Shown here one piece after another: positions 63,960 through 64,000 of a stretch of DNA of 64,000 nucleotides. Every line of letters starts with the position of its first letter. Positions within the stretch are counted from its first letter, which is position 1. The translations under genes were made by a program, and so were the position numbers. A model generated the notes under the pieces. It had not been told where the DNA came from, did not search any database, and was given only the letters and a program-made list of their open reading frames with translations. This DNA is from Mycolicibacterium neworleansense (GTDB lineage: Bacteria; Actinomycetota; Actinomycetes; Mycobacteriales; Mycobacteriaceae): positions 620,001 to 684,000 of the forward strand of contig NZ_CWKH01000002.1 of the NCBI RefSeq assembly GCF_001245615.1, given 5' to 3'.

Positions 63960-64000
63960 TAGTGTGAGCGGCCTCACAGTCAAGGAGTCTTTACGGCGAT

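Overview
The window is high-GC actinobacterial chromosome from a rapidly growing mycobacterium (Mycolicibacterium type). The evidence is MmpL/MmpS transporters, an AftD arabinofuranosyltransferase, LpqI, R2lox, HtdX/FabG4/FadA2/FadE5, leaderless starts, and a complete trehalose polyphleate (TPP) locus. Conserved genes appear in reverse M. tuberculosis order, with strands consistently flipped: Rv0245-like flavin reductase (2.1 kb), fadE5/Rv0244c (26.5 kb), fadA2-fabG4-htdX/Rv0243-Rv0241c (41.1-44.7 kb), Rv0238-like TetR (54.3 kb), lpqI/Rv0237, Rv0236A, aftD/Rv0236c, R2lox/Rv0233 and Rv0232-like TetR (63 kb). Three blocks absent from that M. tuberculosis stretch interrupt this backbone.

Region 1 (1-4.4 kb): two linked membrane/secreted proteins of unknown function, a 53-residue protein, a flavin reductase and 2OG-Fe(II) oxygenase pair, and a GAP/Sap-type membrane protein. 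Region 2 (4.4-23.3 kb): the TPP locus. The papA3-mmpL10-PE-fadD23 operon is divergent from a 3705-residue bimodular Pks. FadD23 should activate the starter, Pks build the polyphleoyl chain, PapA3 and the secreted PE-PPE protein acylate trehalose, and MmpL10 export the lipid; the GAP-like gene at the end fits the same system. Region 3 (23.3-28.3 kb): DUF3556 membrane protein, DapB-fold protein, and fadE5 with two palindromes in its promoter.

Region 4 (28.4-41 kb): a phospholipase D-like enzyme, DUF1361 protein, a small-gene cluster with two SigF-type promoters, a tetR/mmpS-mmpL divergon, an NmrA-like protein, a two-component system, an F420-type luciferase-like oxidoreductase, and a 380-bp structured intergenic region where M. 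tuberculosis has the F6 sRNA. Region 5 (41-44.7 kb): fadA2 divergent from fabG4-htdX, over a palindrome resembling one at fadE5. Region 6 (44.8-50.4 kb): a Wadjet/MksBEF (EptABC-like) operon, jetA-jetB-jetC, with no jetD beside it. Region 7 (50.5-54.3 kb): a methyltransferase and an EspC-like / WXG-lipase / lipoprotein operon that could be a type VII effector-immunity set. Region 8 (54.3-64 kb): TetR, amidohydrolase, LpqI, DUF2613 protein, AftD, R2lox and a TetR gene with a 19-bp palindrome upstream.

I see no tRNA, rRNA, CRISPR array, transposase or integrase. Functional names are by recognition of motifs and gene order; no database search was run.
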